A stretch of DNA of 64,000 bases from NCBI RefSeq assembly GCF_012033695.1, contig NZ_JAAVJI010000011.1, positions 1 to 64,000 of the forward strand. The letters are read 5' to 3'. The notes under the pieces were generated by a model, which was not told the origin of the DNA, ran no database searches, and was given only the letters and a program-made list of their open reading frames with translations. The translations under genes and the position numbers were made by a program. This document shows, in pieces, positions 8,777 to 16,005 of this stretch (positions are counted from its first letter, which is position 1; each line of letters starts with the position of its first letter). The stretch comes from Pseudomonas quercus (GTDB taxonomy: Bacteria; Pseudomonadota; Gammaproteobacteria; Pseudomonadales; Pseudomonadaceae).

Positions 8777-9745
8777 TCACGCGGTCTTTGCGGCGGGCGC
8801 CTGTGTATTACCCCCAGCGCCTGAAGGCTGGGGCTGTGCTGCGGCTAAAGGTGGCGAGGCTGGGCGCGCGCGCCGCTGTACCCAGGCAGCGGCTATGCCA
8901 CTGCCGCAGATCACTGCGATGCCTATGACGGTGGTCGTGGTTGGGCTGTGGCCGAACACCAGGAACCCGTAGATGCCTGCAAATACGATCTGGCAATAGC
9001 CTAAAGGGGCAAGCAGCGCAGGCGGGGCGTAACGAAACGCTTGGGTGAGCAGCAGGTGCGCGGTCATCCCGCAGGCTCCCAGCGCGATCATGAACAGCCC
9101 GTCGAACCAGGTAGGCCAGTGCCAGAAAAAGGGCACCACTGCGCTCATGAGCACGGTATTGAAGATACCGGCGAAGAAGTTGCTGGTGGTAGGGCTGTCC
9201 ACCTCTGCTACTTTACGGGTCAGTATCTGGTAGAAGCAGAAGCACAACGCTGAGCCGAAAGGGAACAGGATGGCAGGGGTAAACAGCTCGCCCCCGGGGT
9301 GCACAATGGTCATCACGCCGCCGAAGCCCACCAGCACTGCCGCCCACTGGCCAGCGCTCACACGCTCGCCCAGCAAAGGCACCGACAACGCCGTCACCAT
9401 CAGAGGCGCAAGAAAGTTGACCGCCGTAGCCTCCGCCAGGGGTATGTATTGCAAGCCGGACACGAACAGCAGGCTGGTACCTAGCAGGCAAAGGGCTCGC
9501 AGTACCTGGTGCCAGGGGCGCCGCGTGCGCAGTATGCGCAGCCCGGATTGCGGCAGGAAGATCCCCATCATCAGCAGCGTGTGCACCAGATAACGCACCC
9601 AGATCACTAACATGACCGGGTAGATGCCGGACAGGTACTTGGACAGCACGTCATGGCTGGCGAACAACAACGTGGCGATCACGATCAGCAGCATGCCCTT
9701 CAGCGGTTGGCTGGTACCGGTGAGCGACGAAGTGGAATGGGTCAT
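8777..9745 (-). CDS. EamA/DMT-family transporter
   Basis: A 322-residue inner-membrane protein with about ten hydrophobic segments in two EamA repeats (first from ATLLFASHDVLSKYL, second from ILFPFGSALCFCFYQIL), ending in a polar Pro/Ala-rich tail. It starts three bases after the stop of the TIM-barrel gene, so the pair forms an operon that runs towards quiC. It may move an aromatic or polyol substrate of this pathway or export a toxic intermediate; nothing in the sequence fixes the direction or the substrate. Confidence 0.85.
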   Translation of the reverse strand: MTHSTSSLTGTSQPLKGMLLIVIATLLFASHDVLSKYLSGIYPVMLVIWVRYLVHTLLMMGIFLPQSGLRILRTRRPWHQVLRALCLLGTSLLFVSGLQYIPLAEATAVNFLAPLMVTALSVPLLGERVSAGQWAAVLVGFGGVMTIVHPGGELFTPAILFPFGSALCFCFYQILTRKVAEVDSPTTSNFFAGIFNTVLMSAVVPFFWHWPTWFDGLFMIALGACGMTAHLLLTQAFRYAPPALLAPLGYCQIVFAGIYGFLVFGHSPTTTTVIGIAVICGSGIAAAWVQRRARPASPPLAAAQPQPSGAGGNTQAPAAKTA

Positions 9746-9748
9746 CGG

Positions 9749-10564
9749 TTAAAGGCGTTCCAGTACGCGGCGGGTGGCGTCCAATGCCAGGGTAGCGCGC
9801 TCCAGCGCACTCTTGCCCTGCTCCATCAGGCGGCGGGTCGGGATTTCAACACTGATCGCAATACCCTTGGGCAGTGCTTGCAGCAGGCCCGGCAAATCGC
9901 AGTCACCCTCGCCGGGCAGGCACCGCTCATGGCGTGCCTCGTACAGTATCTGGTCCATGTCGGTAGGTGCAGGGCCGGCTATATCACACAGCTGAGCGTA
10001 GCGCATCCAGGCTACCGGCAGCTGTTCCAGTTGCGACAAGTGCGAGCCTGAGCGGTTGAAATGAAAAGCGTCCACGAGGATGCAGCCATTGGGCTGGCCG
10101 GCTTGCGCCACCACCTGAGCCGCAGTGGCGAGGTCAGGCACTTGGGTCCATGGCATGAACTCCAAGTGGGGGTGGAGGCCGTAGCCTATGGCTAGCTCAC
10201 ACAGTGCAGCGAAGCGTGCCGCGCATCGATCCAGGTCCGGATCATTGCCTGCCACCAGCAACTCCGTGGCACCGCATTGGGCACCAAATGCCAGGTGAGG
10301 CTCGAACAAGCGGATGTCCGTTTCAGGCTTGAGCCGCAGGATCTCCAGGTCCAGCACTTTCACGCCGGTGTCTTTTAAACGCTGGAGGGTGGCTTTGCGC
10401 AGATAAGGGTCGTTCAACAGCGCAAAGTGATGTTCTTGCGCCGTGGCCGGCTCAGTGCGCAAACCTACGTGGCTATACCCTGCCCGGGCCGCGACCTCGA
10501 TCATGTCTACCGGTGACAGTTCCAGTACGGTCAGTGCAGCCAGGGAGAACACACGCTGCGTCAT
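9749..10564 (-). CDS. TIM-barrel sugar phosphate isomerase/epimerase-like protein
   Basis: A 271-residue member of the AP-endonuclease-2/xylose-isomerase-like TIM-barrel family. Acidic and His metal-ligand candidates appear on successive strands: LEFMPW, ILVDAFHFNRSGS and a late ISVEIPTRR. The fold is the same as the N-terminal half of QuiC, but residue spacing differs and no C-terminal domain is present. The ATG at 10564 with AGGTG upstream is preferred to the adjoining TTG. Its place beside quiC and in an operon with an EamA transporter suggests a role in breakdown of a cyclitol or related compound; the reaction is not known. Confidence 0.75.
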   Translation of the reverse strand: MTQRVFSLAALTVLELSPVDMIEVAARAGYSHVGLRTEPATAQEHHFALLNDPYLRKATLQRLKDTGVKVLDLEILRLKPETDIRLFEPHLAFGAQCGATELLVAGNDPDLDRCAARFAALCELAIGYGLHPHLEFMPWTQVPDLATAAQVVAQAGQPNGCILVDAFHFNRSGSHLSQLEQLPVAWMRYAQLCDIAGPAPTDMDQILYEARHERCLPGEGDCDLPGLLQALPKGIAISVEIPTRRLMEQGKSALERATLALDATRRVLERL

Positions 10565-10747
10565 CAAGCACCTGCCACAGTTGAAGTTGGTGTATTTAGA
10601 ACCCAGTTTGCGCGTCCGGACAAGCCTGTTCTTCTGGCATCAGTTCAATGCAGCCTACCCGGCCAGCGATAAAAAATGCAGTTAACCTTACCGTGCCAAA
10701 GCCTGGATAAGCGTGGGCGATCTTCGCCCCCTTTGTAAGCGAGGCCA

Positions 10748-10777
10748 TTGGCGCCAGGGGAGCAGGCTTCCTACAAT
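10748..10777 (+). promoter_or_regulatory. sigma-70-like promoter of the aldo/keto reductase gene
   Basis: TTGGCG (10748-10753) and TACAAT (10772-10777) with an 18-base spacer lie 56 bases before the start codon; the leader ends in GAGGA. Confidence 0.55.
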
Positions 10778-10833
10778 CAGGCATCGAGTGCCCGAACACC
10801 ATACGAACAGACTGATTCATCGAGGAAGCCTTC

Positions 10834-11658
10834 ATGCACACCCTCCACAATGCCCATGGCCTGAACATGCCCAAACTGGGCCTGGGCACTTGGCCCATGC
10901 TAGGCCCTGAATGCACAACCGCTGTACTGAGCGCACTGGACATGGGCTACCGGCACATCGACACGGCGACGGCCTATAACAATGAAGCCGCCGTTGGCGC
11001 CGCACTTACCCACACCTCCGTGGCGCGGGACGCTATTCACGTGACCAGCAAGGTGTGGTGGGACCAGCTGGCGCCTGCGGCCATGCAGGCCTCGTTCGAC
11101 GCCAGCCTCAAGGCCTTGAACACGGACTATATCGACCTGTTCCTGATTCACTGGCCAGGCCGGGAGGGCTGGAACATGGACGCCAGCCTGGAAGCACTGG
11201 CGGCGATCAAAGCCAGTGGCAAAGCCAGAGCCATTGGGGTGGCCAACTTTCCGCTCGCTCTCATGCGCCGGGCCTTCGAAACGCTGGGCATTCCGCTGGC
11301 GGCCTTGCAGGTGGAATACCATGTGGCCTTGAACCAGCAGCCCTTGCTGGACTTCTGCCGCACCCATGATCTAGCCCTGACCGCCTACAGCCCCCTTGCG
11401 CGCAACCAGGTGTCGAGCTACCCCGAACTTCAACGCATCGCGCAGAAGCACGGTGTGCTGCCTACGCAGGTCGCCTTGAAATGGCTGCTAGACCAGGGCG
11501 GCGTGGCTGCTATTCCCAAGGCTGCCAGTGTGAAGAACCAGCAGAGCAACCTGGACGCGTTCAAGGTACGGCTGGATGACGAGGACCGGGCGTTGATCGC
11601 CGGGCTGCCCAAGCACAAACGCTTGGTGAGCCCGGACTTCGCGCCCGCGTGGGATTGA
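10834..11658 (+). CDS. dkgB: aldo/keto reductase (2,5-diketo-D-gluconate reductase B type)
   Basis: A 274-residue NADPH-dependent oxidoreductase with the complete catalytic tetrad: D43 and Y48 in HIDTATAYNNE, K73 in TSKVWW, and H106 in FLIHWP. The late IPKAAS motif binds the NADPH phosphate. Length and the GYRHIDTA signature fit the DkgA/DkgB branch, which reduces small aldehydes and keto sugars. It is divergent from the TIM-barrel-EamA operon and convergent with pcaG. The real substrate is uncertain, so the symbol is by family resemblance only. Confidence 0.75.
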   Translation: MHTLHNAHGLNMPKLGLGTWPMLGPECTTAVLSALDMGYRHIDTATAYNNEAAVGAALTHTSVARDAIHVTSKVWWDQLAPAAMQASFDASLKALNTDYIDLFLIHWPGREGWNMDASLEALAAIKASGKARAIGVANFPLALMRRAFETLGIPLAALQVEYHVALNQQPLLDFCRTHDLALTAYSPLARNQVSSYPELQRIAQKHGVLPTQVALKWLLDQGGVAAIPKAASVKNQQSNLDAFKVRLDDEDRALIAGLPKHKRLVSPDFAPAWD

Positions 11659-11673
11659 AAAGCTGCAGGCCTG

Positions 11674-12279
11674 TTAGAAGTCGAAGAACACCGTTTCGCC
11701 CTCGCCTTGCACACGAATATCAAACCGGTACGCAGTTTTGCCTTCCACTTCGCAGCGCTTTGCAATCAGGGTTTCACGGCGTTGCGGTTGTTCGATCAAG
11801 TTAAGGATCGGGCATTTGGCATTGGCTTGGGCTTCGTCATCGAAGTAAATGCGCGTTTGCAGGTGAATGTTGATGCCCCTGGCGAACAGGCTCACGTTGA
11901 TGTGCGGCGCCATTGGAATACCCGCCGTGGTCGTCACAACGCCTGGTTTGATTGTATGCAGGTTCCACTCCCCGGCATCGAACGTGGTGGCGGTTCGGCC
12001 AAAGCTGTTGAACGGCTTGTCCAGGTTGTATTCAGTGTCGTAGCGCCCTTGGCTGTCGGCTTGCCAGAACTCCAGAAAGGAATCGCGGATCAGGTGGCCG
12101 TTGCCGTCGTACACGTTGCCTAGAAGCAAAATATGCTCCCCTGGCGCGCCGGGTTTAGCCATTTCATTCCAGATTTCCTGATCGCGGGTCGGGTTACCGG
12201 CAACCCCTAAGGCAAGGCCGATATGCACGTAAGGGCCAGCGGTCTGCGAAGGGGTTTCCTGCAGGTATTGAACAGGCAT
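11674..12279 (-). CDS. pcaG: protocatechuate 3,4-dioxygenase alpha subunit
   Basis: The 201-residue alpha chain of the iron(III) intradiol dioxygenase that opens protocatechuate to beta-carboxy-cis,cis-muconate. ETPSQTAGPYVHIGLA at the start and AKCPILNLIEQPQRRETLIA near the end closely match P. putida PcaG, which has the same length. The alpha chain lacks the Tyr/His iron ligands, as usual. The ATG at 12279 has GAGGAG eight bases upstream; a GTG three codons earlier overlaps that site and is rejected. It follows pcaH by 14 bases in one operon. Confidence 0.96.
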   Translation of the reverse strand: MPVQYLQETPSQTAGPYVHIGLALGVAGNPTRDQEIWNEMAKPGAPGEHILLLGNVYDGNGHLIRDSFLEFWQADSQGRYDTEYNLDKPFNSFGRTATTFDAGEWNLHTIKPGVVTTTAGIPMAPHINVSLFARGINIHLQTRIYFDDEAQANAKCPILNLIEQPQRRETLIAKRCEVEGKTAYRFDIRVQGEGETVFFDF

Positions 12280-12293
12280 GTGTATCACTCCTC

Positions 12294-13013
12294 TCAGCAG
12301 TTTTCGAAATGGGTCTGGCGCTGGCCACGCAACACGATGTCAAACCGATAGGCCAGGCAATCCATAGGGTTGGCGTTAGTCATGTCCAGGCGTGCAACCA
12401 AGCTCTGTACGGCCTCAGGGTTGGCAATCGACTTCACAATGGGGCACATAGGGATGAGGGGGTCCCCTTCGAAATAAAGTTGGGTAATCAGGCGGGTAGC
12501 AATGGACGGCCCACTGACTGACACGTGAATGTGGGCCGGGCGCCAGTCGTTAGGGCCGTTGCGCCATGGGTAGGGGCCTGGTTTGACGGTTCGAAAACTG
12601 TAATAGCCTTCCGCGTTCGTACGGGTACGGCCCACGCCACCGAAATTAGGGTCCAGCGGCGCCAGGTAGCGGTCATTCTTGTGGCGATAGCGACCGCCGG
12701 CGTTCGCTTGCCAGATTTCCACCAAGGTTTGAGTCACTGGCTTGCCGAACTGGTCCACTACGCGCCCGGCAAGAATGATGCGCTCGCCAATGGGTAACCC
12801 GCCCTGATTGAAATTCAGCAGCAGATCGTTGTCGAATCGTCCAAGTTCGAGGTGTGAGAAGTCCGGGCCGGTACTTTCGCTGGCGGTTTGCGGAATGCTG
12901 ACCAAAGCCTGGCGGGGCGAGCGCGGCACCGAAGTCTTGTAGTCAGGGGTCAGCGCCTTGGGGTGCCAGTTGCGGTCACGGATCATGAAACGACGGGTGT
13001 CTTGTTCAGACAT
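12294..13013 (-). CDS. pcaH: protocatechuate 3,4-dioxygenase beta subunit
   Basis: The 239-residue catalytic beta chain. The four iron ligands of the P. putida enzyme are all present at the expected places: Y109 (GGRYRHKND), Y148 (PGPYPW), H161 and H163 (PAHIHV), i.e. 108, 147, 160 and 162 without the initiator Met. It joins with PcaG as an (alpha-beta) oligomer in the cytoplasm. The operon reads pcaH-pcaG; a PcaQ-type palindrome lies about 105-120 bases upstream of the start. No pcaQ gene is next to it, unlike the P. aeruginosa arrangement as remembered. Confidence 0.96.
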   Translation of the reverse strand: MSEQDTRRFMIRDRNWHPKALTPDYKTSVPRSPRQALVSIPQTASESTGPDFSHLELGRFDNDLLLNFNQGGLPIGERIILAGRVVDQFGKPVTQTLVEIWQANAGGRYRHKNDRYLAPLDPNFGGVGRTRTNAEGYYSFRTVKPGPYPWRNGPNDWRPAHIHVSVSGPSIATRLITQLYFEGDPLIPMCPIVKSIANPEAVQSLVARLDMTNANPMDCLAYRFDIVLRGQRQTHFENC

Positions 13014-13116
13014 GTCGAGCTCCTGTTCTTGGATTTATAGGGCGTATCGGCAAATACACAGGCAGTGAGTGTCGAACAAAGGACACCGCTCGACCACTGA
13101 AAATATGCGGTTCTTA

Positions 13117-13134
13117 CATAACCTAATGGTTATG
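13117..13134. promoter_or_regulatory. palindrome CATAACC-TAAT-GGTTATG, PcaQ-type site
   Basis: A perfect 7-bp inverted repeat with a 4-bp centre in the divergent region between pcaH and the zinc peptidase gene. It fits the ATAACC-N4-GGTTA(A) pattern described for the LysR activator PcaQ in rhizobia. Position (over 100 bases upstream of pcaH) suits an activator; it also sits 27 bases before the peptidase start and could affect that gene. Confidence 0.55.
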
Positions 13135-13160
13135 AAAAATGACAAAGGAGAGACACGAGC

Positions 13161-14042
13161 ATGCTTTGGAAAAAAGGCCGGCGTAGCGACAACGTGGTGG
13201 ATGCCCGAGGGGAAGGTAGCAGTGGCGGTGGCGGAGGAATGCGCATTGGCGGCAAAGGCCTGAGCCTGGGCGCAGTCGTGCTGATCGTTGGTTTTGGGCT
13301 GCTCACCGGCCAGGACCCTATGCAGATATTGGGGCAGCTTACAGGGCAGGCCACCTCTTCAGCCCCCACCCAGCAGCGCACGGCGCCTGCAGGCAACGAC
13401 GAACAGACCCAGTTCGTACAATCCATTCTTGGGGACACTGAGGATACCTGGCAGGCGATCTTCAAGGAAAACGGTCGCCAGTATCAGGACCCAACCCTTG
13501 TATTGTTCGGTGGCCAGGTGAATTCGGCCTGTGGTCGCGCCACGTCGGCTGTGGGCCCGTTCTACTGCCCAGGTGACCGCAAGGTGTACTTGGACACTGC
13601 TTTCTTCACCGAAATGAGCCAGCGCTTCAACGCAGCAGGTGATTTTGCCCAGGCGTACGTGATTGCTCACGAAGTGGGCCACCATGTGCAGACCTTGCTG
13701 GGAATCTCCGATCAAGTCGATAAAGCCCGCCAAAGCGGTCAGAAGCTGGAAGGTGACAACGGGCTGCTGGTGCGCCAAGAGTTGCAGGCCGACTGCTTTG
13801 CTGGCATCTGGGCCAACCATGCCCAAGCACGCCTGCACTGGCTGGAGCCTGGGGATGTGGAAGAGGCGCTGAACGCTGCCAATGCCATTGGCGATGATCG
13901 TCTCCAGCAACAGGGCCAAGGGCGCGTGGTGCCCGACTCCTTCACCCATGGTACATCGGCCCAGCGCGTGCATTGGTTCAAGACCGGGTTTGAAGGCGGC
14001 AAGCTGGACCAGTGCAATACGTTCAATGCACAACGCCTCTAA
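13161..14042 (+). CDS. ypfJ: neutral zinc metallopeptidase (YpfJ/KPN_02809 family)
   Basis: A 293-residue membrane-anchored peptidase. A basic, Gly-rich N-terminus is followed by one hydrophobic segment at about residues 34-49, a Thr/Gln/Ala linker, and the peptidase domain. The zinc-binding HEXXH motif is H170-E171-x-x-H174 in IAHEVGHHVQ; ELQADCFAGIWA supplies the third ligand region. Length and domain order match the family. The ATG has AAGGAG ten bases before it. The biological substrate is unknown. It is divergent from pcaHG, with no functional link evident. Confidence 0.88.
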   Translation: MLWKKGRRSDNVVDARGEGSSGGGGGMRIGGKGLSLGAVVLIVGFGLLTGQDPMQILGQLTGQATSSAPTQQRTAPAGNDEQTQFVQSILGDTEDTWQAIFKENGRQYQDPTLVLFGGQVNSACGRATSAVGPFYCPGDRKVYLDTAFFTEMSQRFNAAGDFAQAYVIAHEVGHHVQTLLGISDQVDKARQSGQKLEGDNGLLVRQELQADCFAGIWANHAQARLHWLEPGDVEEALNAANAIGDDRLQQQGQGRVVPDSFTHGTSAQRVHWFKTGFEGGKLDQCNTFNAQRL

Positions 14043-14123
14043 AACCTAACGACCTACAGTGACCTTTAATACCCGCTGTAGGCGCCAGGCTTTGCCTACG
14101 CTCGGGTAGTGGCCACGTTCAAA

Positions 14124-14232
14124 TCAGCCCCATCAACGCTTCACAACCCTCCACATGGCAGTCCGTCAACTCCGGCCAGGGGTTGTCGGGCTGGTTTACC
14201 AGCACCGTTTGCGTACCCGCCGCACGGCCGGC
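14124..14232 (-). pseudogene. 3'-end fragment of a HAD phosphatase gene (duplicate)
   Basis: Reading leftwards this encodes the last 36 or so residues of the intact HAD protein at 16006-16593 in the same frame, ending in TGA. 14159-14232 is identical over 74 bases to 16046-16119; the last codons differ (CHVEGCEALMGLI instead of WHVVDCEALLGKI), so it is a diverged homologue's end and not a simple copy. There is no start or catalytic part. With the direct repeats it marks the left border of the Fic-gene insertion. Confidence 0.8.
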
Positions 14233-14257
14233 CGTTCTACCGCTTGGCCATCGACTT

Positions 14258-14280
14258 CGACTGCTGAAGAATCTGTTCAC
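14258..14280 (+). repeat. 23-bp direct repeat, left copy
   Basis: The core GCTGAAGAATCTGTTCAC is repeated in the same direction at 15943-15965; 22 of 23 bases agree. The two copies bracket the Fic gene together with its hrp box, like attachment sites or scars of recombination. Confidence 0.75.
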
Positions 14281-14429
14281 GGCCAGCGTGGTCTGCGCGA
14301 GATCGAAGTTGAACGATCAGCAGATGTGCCTCACAACACTCCATCAATGCAAACCGTACCGCAATAATAGCCCCAATCGACAACGGCCATATTACTGTCG
14401 TCGGATTGCACGGTGAATGCTCACATGGC
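14281..14429. other. non-coding stretch left of the Fic gene
   Basis: With the HAD fragment and repeat, this completes the 387-base gap after the zinc peptidase gene. No gene, clear terminator or insertion-sequence end was recognised. A 7-bp inverted repeat (CCTACAG/CTGTAGG) at 14053-14082, just after the peptidase stop, is a weak terminator candidate. Confidence 0.4.
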
Positions 14430-15812
14430 TTAATTCGCGGACGTATCCCTACGCCGGCTACTTTCAGCCTCCAATCGCGATTGCAGCCGGGTTCTTACCC
14501 TAGGGCCAGGCATGCTGGTTGATACCGGAGCTATCCATTGCTTTACCCGCTCTTGGCCTTCCTTGACCTTGGTGACGCATTCCGACAGTAAGTAACCATC
14601 CAATACGTTGGGGTCATCCATCATGGTTAGCGGCAAACCATGGCGCGTGAGTAGATGATTCATCAGCAACACACCAAAGGTCCGGCAGTTACCGTCGCCG
14701 AATGGATGAAGGCGCTCTAACTCCTGGCATAACTGAACGATGTTTTCAAGTGTCTGTTCTGGCCTATCGCGCAAACGCGTTTGGTAGTCCTGAAATAGTT
14801 CCGCGATAAGCGCCTTTAGGGTGGGGCCGGGAATCGGTGAGCGGATTACCATGCCGCTGTGCTCTGGCTCGATGCTTTTCCAAAGCGCTTCGCGGTCGGG
14901 GGCGCTGGCCAACTGCCGAATATGTTGCATGTGGGCTATTGGATTGGGGTTTTTGGTCACGCCATAATTTGGCACGACCCTACGAATTCTGCGTGCGAAG
15001 GCCAGCAATTCGTCCCGCCCGTCGGGCGACATATTTGGGCCGATGCTCACCATGAATACGCCGCCCTGCTCATTGAGCCCGTCGCCATTCGTAGACGAAC
15101 TCGACTCGCAGGCTCCGTGCAGGAGGCTCAAGAAACGATCATCCAGCGGATGGTCCAGGTGTCGCATCGACACCGACCACGCGTTTAGCATCCCATGCAG
15201 GTAGGACGGCTCGGAATCGAATAGCAAGGGCAGCATTGGGTTCGTACTAGCCTGGCTCATGTGATGGTCTATGAACCGAAGGCGCGCTGGATCTATGCAC
15301 ATTCGCCAGCGATGTTCGGGCGCAATCCTGTCGAACGGCGTTCCCTTTCCAAAGCCCTGACTCTGGAGCCGAGCGATGTCGTCCAAGCGAAAGTCGACCT
15401 TGGTAGGGTCAAGCTTCTTGATAAATTGGGCGGCCATGGAGTTAGGTGGCATGCAACGCTGCAGAAAGGGACTTTCCTTCGCCAACGCTAACGCTTCCTT
15501 TGCCAGCACATGAACGTTTTGGGGCAATTCATCCAACGACCGCAGGTTCGTCCCGTACTGACGCAGGGCATTGGACGTGCATTCCAGTGCAGCGAGCATC
15601 AACGCATTGGGAGGCGACAATGCTCCCTCTACAGCGCCTTTCTGCACCGTCAACCAGTGAGTGAAGGTACGCTCGACTTGCGGATGGATATCAGCTCGAA
15701 CCGTATGCAGCAACGTTTCCATGCTGTGGTTGCCGATCAATACACCCTGCGAGGCTTTCTCGCCGGTTGATGCTGGGGGGGCGGTAGAAAAACGATTCAG
15801 AGAAGGAAACAT
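14430..15812 (-). CDS. Fic-domain protein, predicted type III secreted effector
   Basis: A 460-residue protein whose C-terminal third is a Fic domain: H369-P-F-G-D-G-N-C-R377 in ERLHPFGDGNCRTFG is the catalytic loop of enzymes that transfer AMP or another nucleotide moiety to protein side chains. The usual second Gly is Cys376. T414-K-V-K-E418-G419 matches the (S/T)xxxE(G/N) inhibitory motif. The remaining N-terminal two thirds is not recognised. The first 50 residues have 10% Ser, Pro at position 3 and no acidic residue before E18, as in Pseudomonas type III effectors, and a hrp box lies 28 bases upstream. G+C is about 52% in sampled lines. No chaperone gene is adjacent. Which host protein it modifies is unknown; a non-secreted Fic toxin is the alternative. 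Confidence 0.8.
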   Translation of the reverse strand: MFPSLNRFSTAPPASTGEKASQGVLIGNHSMETLLHTVRADIHPQVERTFTHWLTVQKGAVEGALSPPNALMLAALECTSNALRQYGTNLRSLDELPQNVHVLAKEALALAKESPFLQRCMPPNSMAAQFIKKLDPTKVDFRLDDIARLQSQGFGKGTPFDRIAPEHRWRMCIDPARLRFIDHHMSQASTNPMLPLLFDSEPSYLHGMLNAWSVSMRHLDHPLDDRFLSLLHGACESSSSTNGDGLNEQGGVFMVSIGPNMSPDGRDELLAFARRIRRVVPNYGVTKNPNPIAHMQHIRQLASAPDREALWKSIEPEHSGMVIRSPIPGPTLKALIAELFQDYQTRLRDRPEQTLENIVQLCQELERLHPFGDGNCRTFGVLLMNHLLTRHGLPLTMMDDPNVLDGYLLSECVTKVKEGQERVKQWIAPVSTSMPGPRVRTRLQSRLEAESSRRRDTSAN

Positions 15813-15840
15813 GGCAAGGCTCTATCGCGAAAAGTAATGG

Positions 15841-15869
15841 TGTGTGGCCTCCCGGCACGCGTAAGTTCC
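15841..15869 (-). promoter_or_regulatory. hrp box (HrpL-dependent promoter)
   Basis: On the minus strand GGAACT (15864-15869), a 16-base spacer and CCACACA (15841-15847) fit the GGAACY-N15/16-CCACNNA consensus of HrpL promoters exactly. The distance of 28 bases to the Fic gene ATG is normal for hrp genes. Spot checks of other GGAACC/GGAACT sites in the window did not turn up a second match. Confidence 0.85.
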
Positions 15870-15942
15870 TGACTGCTCTGCATGAAACGGTTTGATGCAT
15901 AGGCATTTAAATGCTTATGCATGTGCCGCACGCCTTCCAACC

Positions 15943-15965
15943 CGACCGCTGAAGAATCTGTTCAC
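15943..15965 (+). repeat. 23-bp direct repeat, right copy
   Basis: Partner of 14258-14280, with one mismatch near its left end. It lies 74 bases upstream of the hrp box and 40 bases past the HAD stop, so the repeats enclose promoter and gene as one cassette. Confidence 0.75.
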
Positions 15966-16005
15966 TGCCTCTTAATCAAGCATTCATCAATGCCTGCCAA
16001 CGCTC

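Noticed and set aside
7610..8824. 404-codon plus-strand open frame opposite quiC
   Set aside because: It lies wholly antisense to a gene with clear catalytic residues, has no recognisable domain, and its Gln/His/Arg-rich composition is typical of shadow frames in G+C-rich DNA.
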